Part shown: positions 61,321 through 64,000 of the stretch, piece after piece
Numbering within the stretch: position 1 is the stretch's first letter
How the letters are laid out: every line of letters begins with the position of its first letter
DNA from: Lepidostoma basale
Taxonomy: Eukaryota > Arthropoda > Insecta > Trichoptera > Lepidostomatidae
Length of the DNA stretch: 64,000 nucleotides
Direction of reading: 5' to 3'
Assembly: GCA_022606425.2 (NCBI GenBank)
Contig: JAHDVF020001221.1
Span: forward strand, 119,290 to 183,289
Notes under the pieces: generated by a model
Database searches by the model: none
Seen by the model: only the letters and a program-made list of their open reading frames with translations
Told to the model about the DNA's origin: nothing
Translations under genes and position numbers: made by a program

Positions 61321-61849
61321 TGTTAATTATAACGCCACGCCATTGGTCCGGCTTAGCCCGGTGGGAATTCCAGCATAAATCTAGCAAATGCTGCTACAGT
61401 AATCTAACGACATCTATTAAGCAAATTCCGAAGCTCAAAGACAGTTTGCGGCAGGGGAAATCGTTCCAATGTAGTTTTATTGTTCTTTCTAATGGAATCG
61501 CGAATCAAGTTTAATAACAGGGGCTACAATCGGAGATAATTCCTTATTACAGCCAGTAACCGTAAAAGGCAATTTGAATTTAGAATACTTTGTTCTATTG
61601 AGATTCAAATTAATTTAGCAATACCGACTACACTTCGATTTATTGATTTTATATTATGGAACGCGAAACAAGTGGCATAATATTTCCGTGAGTTGTGTAA
61701 CTATGTAATTCTTGTAATAAAGATAAAATGAATTACATAAGAATACTTAAAAACAATTATATAATAAGAAAACATAAAGTATTAAGTCATTACGATGTGA
61801 TCTGTAATTATTATAATAACAATGATACAAAGAGATGCGACTACGAAAA
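61321..61849. other. single-copy spacer
   Basis: 61330-61380 is GC-richer. No gene. Confidence 0.4.
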
Positions 61850-63170
61850 ATGAGATACTCAAAGAAAAATGAGACGAGACATAGATAATAGATAATAGAC
61901 ATTGAGAAGAGAAATGTATATATTACATATATGTAGATGAGACGAAGAACGTAGACATAAAGATTAGATAAAGAACGTAGATATAAAAATATGAGACATA
62001 GATATGAAACATAGGGATGAGACATAGAGATGAGACATATATATGAGGCATGGAGAGAAGTCATAAAAATTAGACATGGAGATGAGACAAAAATATGAAA
62101 CATGGATATAATAAATAAAAATGAGACGTAGAAATTAGACATAGAGCTGAGACATAGAGATGAGACATAGAGATGAGACATAGAGTTGAGACATGGAGAT
62201 GAGATAGAGATGAGACATATAGATGAGACATAGAGATGAGATATAGAATGGAGACATAGAGATGAGACCTAGAGATGATACATTTAAATGAGACATAGAG
62301 ATGAGACATGGAGTTGAGACATGGAGATGAGATAGAGATGAGACATATAGATGAGACATAGAGATGAGATATAGAATGGAGACATAGAGATGAGACCTAG
62401 AGATGATACATTTAAATGAGACATAGAGATGAGACATGGAGTTGAGACATGGAGATGAGATAGAGATGAGACATATAGATGAGACATAGAGATGAGATAT
62501 AGAATGGAGACATAGAGATGAGACCTAGAGATGATACATTTAAATGAGACATAGAGATGAGACATGGAGTTGAGACATGGAGATGAGATAGAGATGAGAC
62601 ATATAGATGAGACATAGAGATGAGATATAGAATGGAGACATAGAGATGAGACCTAGAGATGATACATTTAAATGAGACATAGAGATGAGACATGGAGTTG
62701 AGACATGGAGATGAGATAGAGATGAGACATATAGATGAGACATAGAGATGAGATATAGAATGGAGACATAGAGATGAGACCTAGAGATGATACATTTAAA
62801 TGAGACATAGAGATGAGACATGGAGTTGAGACATGGAGATGAGATAGAGATGAGACATATAGATGAGACATAGAGATGAGACCTAGAGATGGTAAATTTA
62901 AATGAGACATAGAGATGAGACATGGAGTTGAGACATGGAGTTGAGACATGGAGTTGAGACATGGAGATGAGATAGAGATGCGACATAGAGATGAGACATA
63001 TAGATAAGATATAGAGATGAGACATAGAGATGAGATAAAGATAATGGACATATAGATAAGTCATGGAGATAAAACATTTAGATAAGACATAGAGATGAAA
63101 CGTAGAGATGAGACATAGAGATGAGACACGGAAGTGTGAATATTAGACATGGAGATGAGACATGAGATAG
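61850..63170. repeat. GAGACATAGAGAT satellite with 128-bp higher-order repeat
   Basis: Basic unit GAGACATAGAGAT (13 bp, variants ATAT, TGGAG, CCTAG). At 62150-62890 the units are organised into five nearly identical 128-bp blocks: CATTTAAATGAGACATAGAG starts at 62281, 62409, 62537, 62665 and 62793. Because 128 is not a multiple of three, the minus-strand Ser/Leu/Met-rich frames shift from block to block, so they are not protein-coding. The flanks (61850-62150, 62890-63170) are more diverged. Confidence 0.95.
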
Positions 63171-64000
63171 TAGCAGACTTGTTGACTTGGGCTGTTATGT
63201 GAAACCATGTAGTTGTCATGTGTTGTTTAATAACACAAACATTTTTTAAAAGTATACTAATACATTTTCAAGAAATGATTTGAATTATTGTTTTTATTTC
63301 CATGTTCGTTAATTATTCTTATAATACATCGTTAAGATATCCAACTATGTTGTCATTGTAAATCAAATCATGTCACTTCCATAACATATGATAAAACTTC
63401 TTGATTAATGTCATTTTCATAAGTATTAAACGTACAAAAACGTTATTTCTTTTCATATTAATTTGTAAAAAACGACACATTGTATATTTTCCCGCCACAA
63501 ATCTGGCCTTAAACCAAATAAAATCGCTCCATTATACTTTATATTCGTTTTCAAATTACATTCCAGAACTTTCCGCTTAGCATTTTTATCTAAATTTAAA
63601 TCTGTGTAGGTACCTACACGCGAGAATCGTGCTGGCAACACCACGGAACAAATAAGACGTCAGATTTGAGCGGGAAATGCATTTCCCGCGCTGTCATCGC
63701 TTGGCTTCTTGGTCTATTTTTAATACGTTTCCAGCACGTACGCTGAGAAATACGATGAAATAACTAACAAAGGTTGTATATTATATAAATACAGAAAAGT
63801 CTGCCCCTTTTCCCCCGTATTTCTCCCAGTAAACTACTTATCTACTACTAATAGAAATATACGGACTCTTGCAAACATATTGATACATGTGTAGTATTAT
63901 GTATAAGGCTGACTATTCATGTAAACATCGAGGGTATGTATTATACGAGTACATCTGAACGAAAAATGTTGGCATTTCTTCTGCGAGTTGGTAAACTTTT
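63171..64000. other. single-copy right edge with E2F-like motifs
   Basis: No repeat recognised. TTTTCCCGCC at 63487-63496 and the perfect palindrome GCGGGAAATGCATTTCCCGC at 63670-63689 each fit the E2F consensus. GACGTCA is at 63657-63663. It could be a promoter-proximal region of a gene beyond the window. No start codon or exon assigned. Confidence 0.35.

Noticed and set aside
60939..61514. 191-codon open frame on plus
   Set aside because: Antisense to the RTE-A coding frame on minus. Such shadow frames occur opposite almost every RTE copy.
62070..63064. Ser/Met/Leu-rich open frames of 79-174 codons on minus
   Set aside because: Translations of the satellite. The 128-bp block is not a multiple of three, so no constant protein could be maintained.

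Overview
This is AT-rich arthropod, most probably insect, genomic DNA, and almost everything recognisable in it is transposon debris. I find no intact host protein-coding gene, no rRNA, no functional tRNA gene and nothing prokaryotic. The insect call rests on the repeat types: 5'-truncated non-LTR retrotransposons with short tandem-repeat tails, a Transib DNA transposon, two mariner relics and tRNA-derived SINEs. Recurrent words such as GGTACCTACC and ACGAGTAT would suit Lepidoptera, but that is only a weak inference.

The dominant family is a set of RTE-like LINEs present as several dozen 3'-terminal fragments on both strands. They encode the end of a reverse transcriptase: a YADD-type active site in a few copies, then a MYGSEAWNWQKKDESRINAV-type block, a W-F-G-H-M-E-R-M block and a GRPRKTWHDQINQIL block, usually ending in ETA-stop followed by a GTTA-repeat or GTT-repeat tail. 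I separate three lineages. RTE-A has MCGYSVYDRVSNENIR and a GTTA tail. RTE-B has MCGRTMYDRISNADIR and often a GTT tail. RTE-C has MCGKTMYDRISNDEVR and a GTTA tail. Other LINE families, named here only for convenience, are D (GAA tail, LRDRVRN..IREICEVE), E (SERDKRRLEAFEMWSYRRL), F (jockey/I-like end, PDRFLRQRQHRLFY), G (MSWLRNVREWTGIRSVEELF), H and H2 (WENRRSVGRPPMRWTDD; GRPPARWTDD), I, J, K, M, and an L2/CR1-like family (GDRAFAVAGPSAWN, ATT-repeat tail). SINE-S and SINE-Arg are tRNA-derived. P, Q, R, T and U are short non-coding, often fold-back, repeats.

Layout: 1-4250 is nested LINE, SINE and MITE sequence. 4601-7558 is a complete but decayed Transib element with RSS-heptamer-like ends, a 5-bp CGGCG target duplication and a broken RAG1-like transposase. 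7700-13080 holds P and RTE copies, including an A/B/A mosaic and a GA-rich satellite. 13100-13830 is a SINE followed by two strong fold-backs. 14000-31400 alternates single-copy AT-rich DNA with LINE clusters and P/Q fold-backs. 31400-42800 has minisatellites, P/U repeats and LINE ends. 43700-46150 is the least repetitive part and contains one plausible small exon. 46175-53500 is densely nested and includes a TIR MITE. 53600-61300 has more LINE ends, a large fold-back and a deleted mariner. 61850-63170 is a GAGACATAGAGAT satellite with a 128-bp higher-order repeat. The right edge is single-copy sequence with E2F-like motifs.

The window is best read as intergenic or intronic DNA built by target-primed insertions into older insertions. 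Several nestings are proved by target-site duplications. The most notable system is the Transib element, a relative of the transposon that gave rise to V(D)J recombination.
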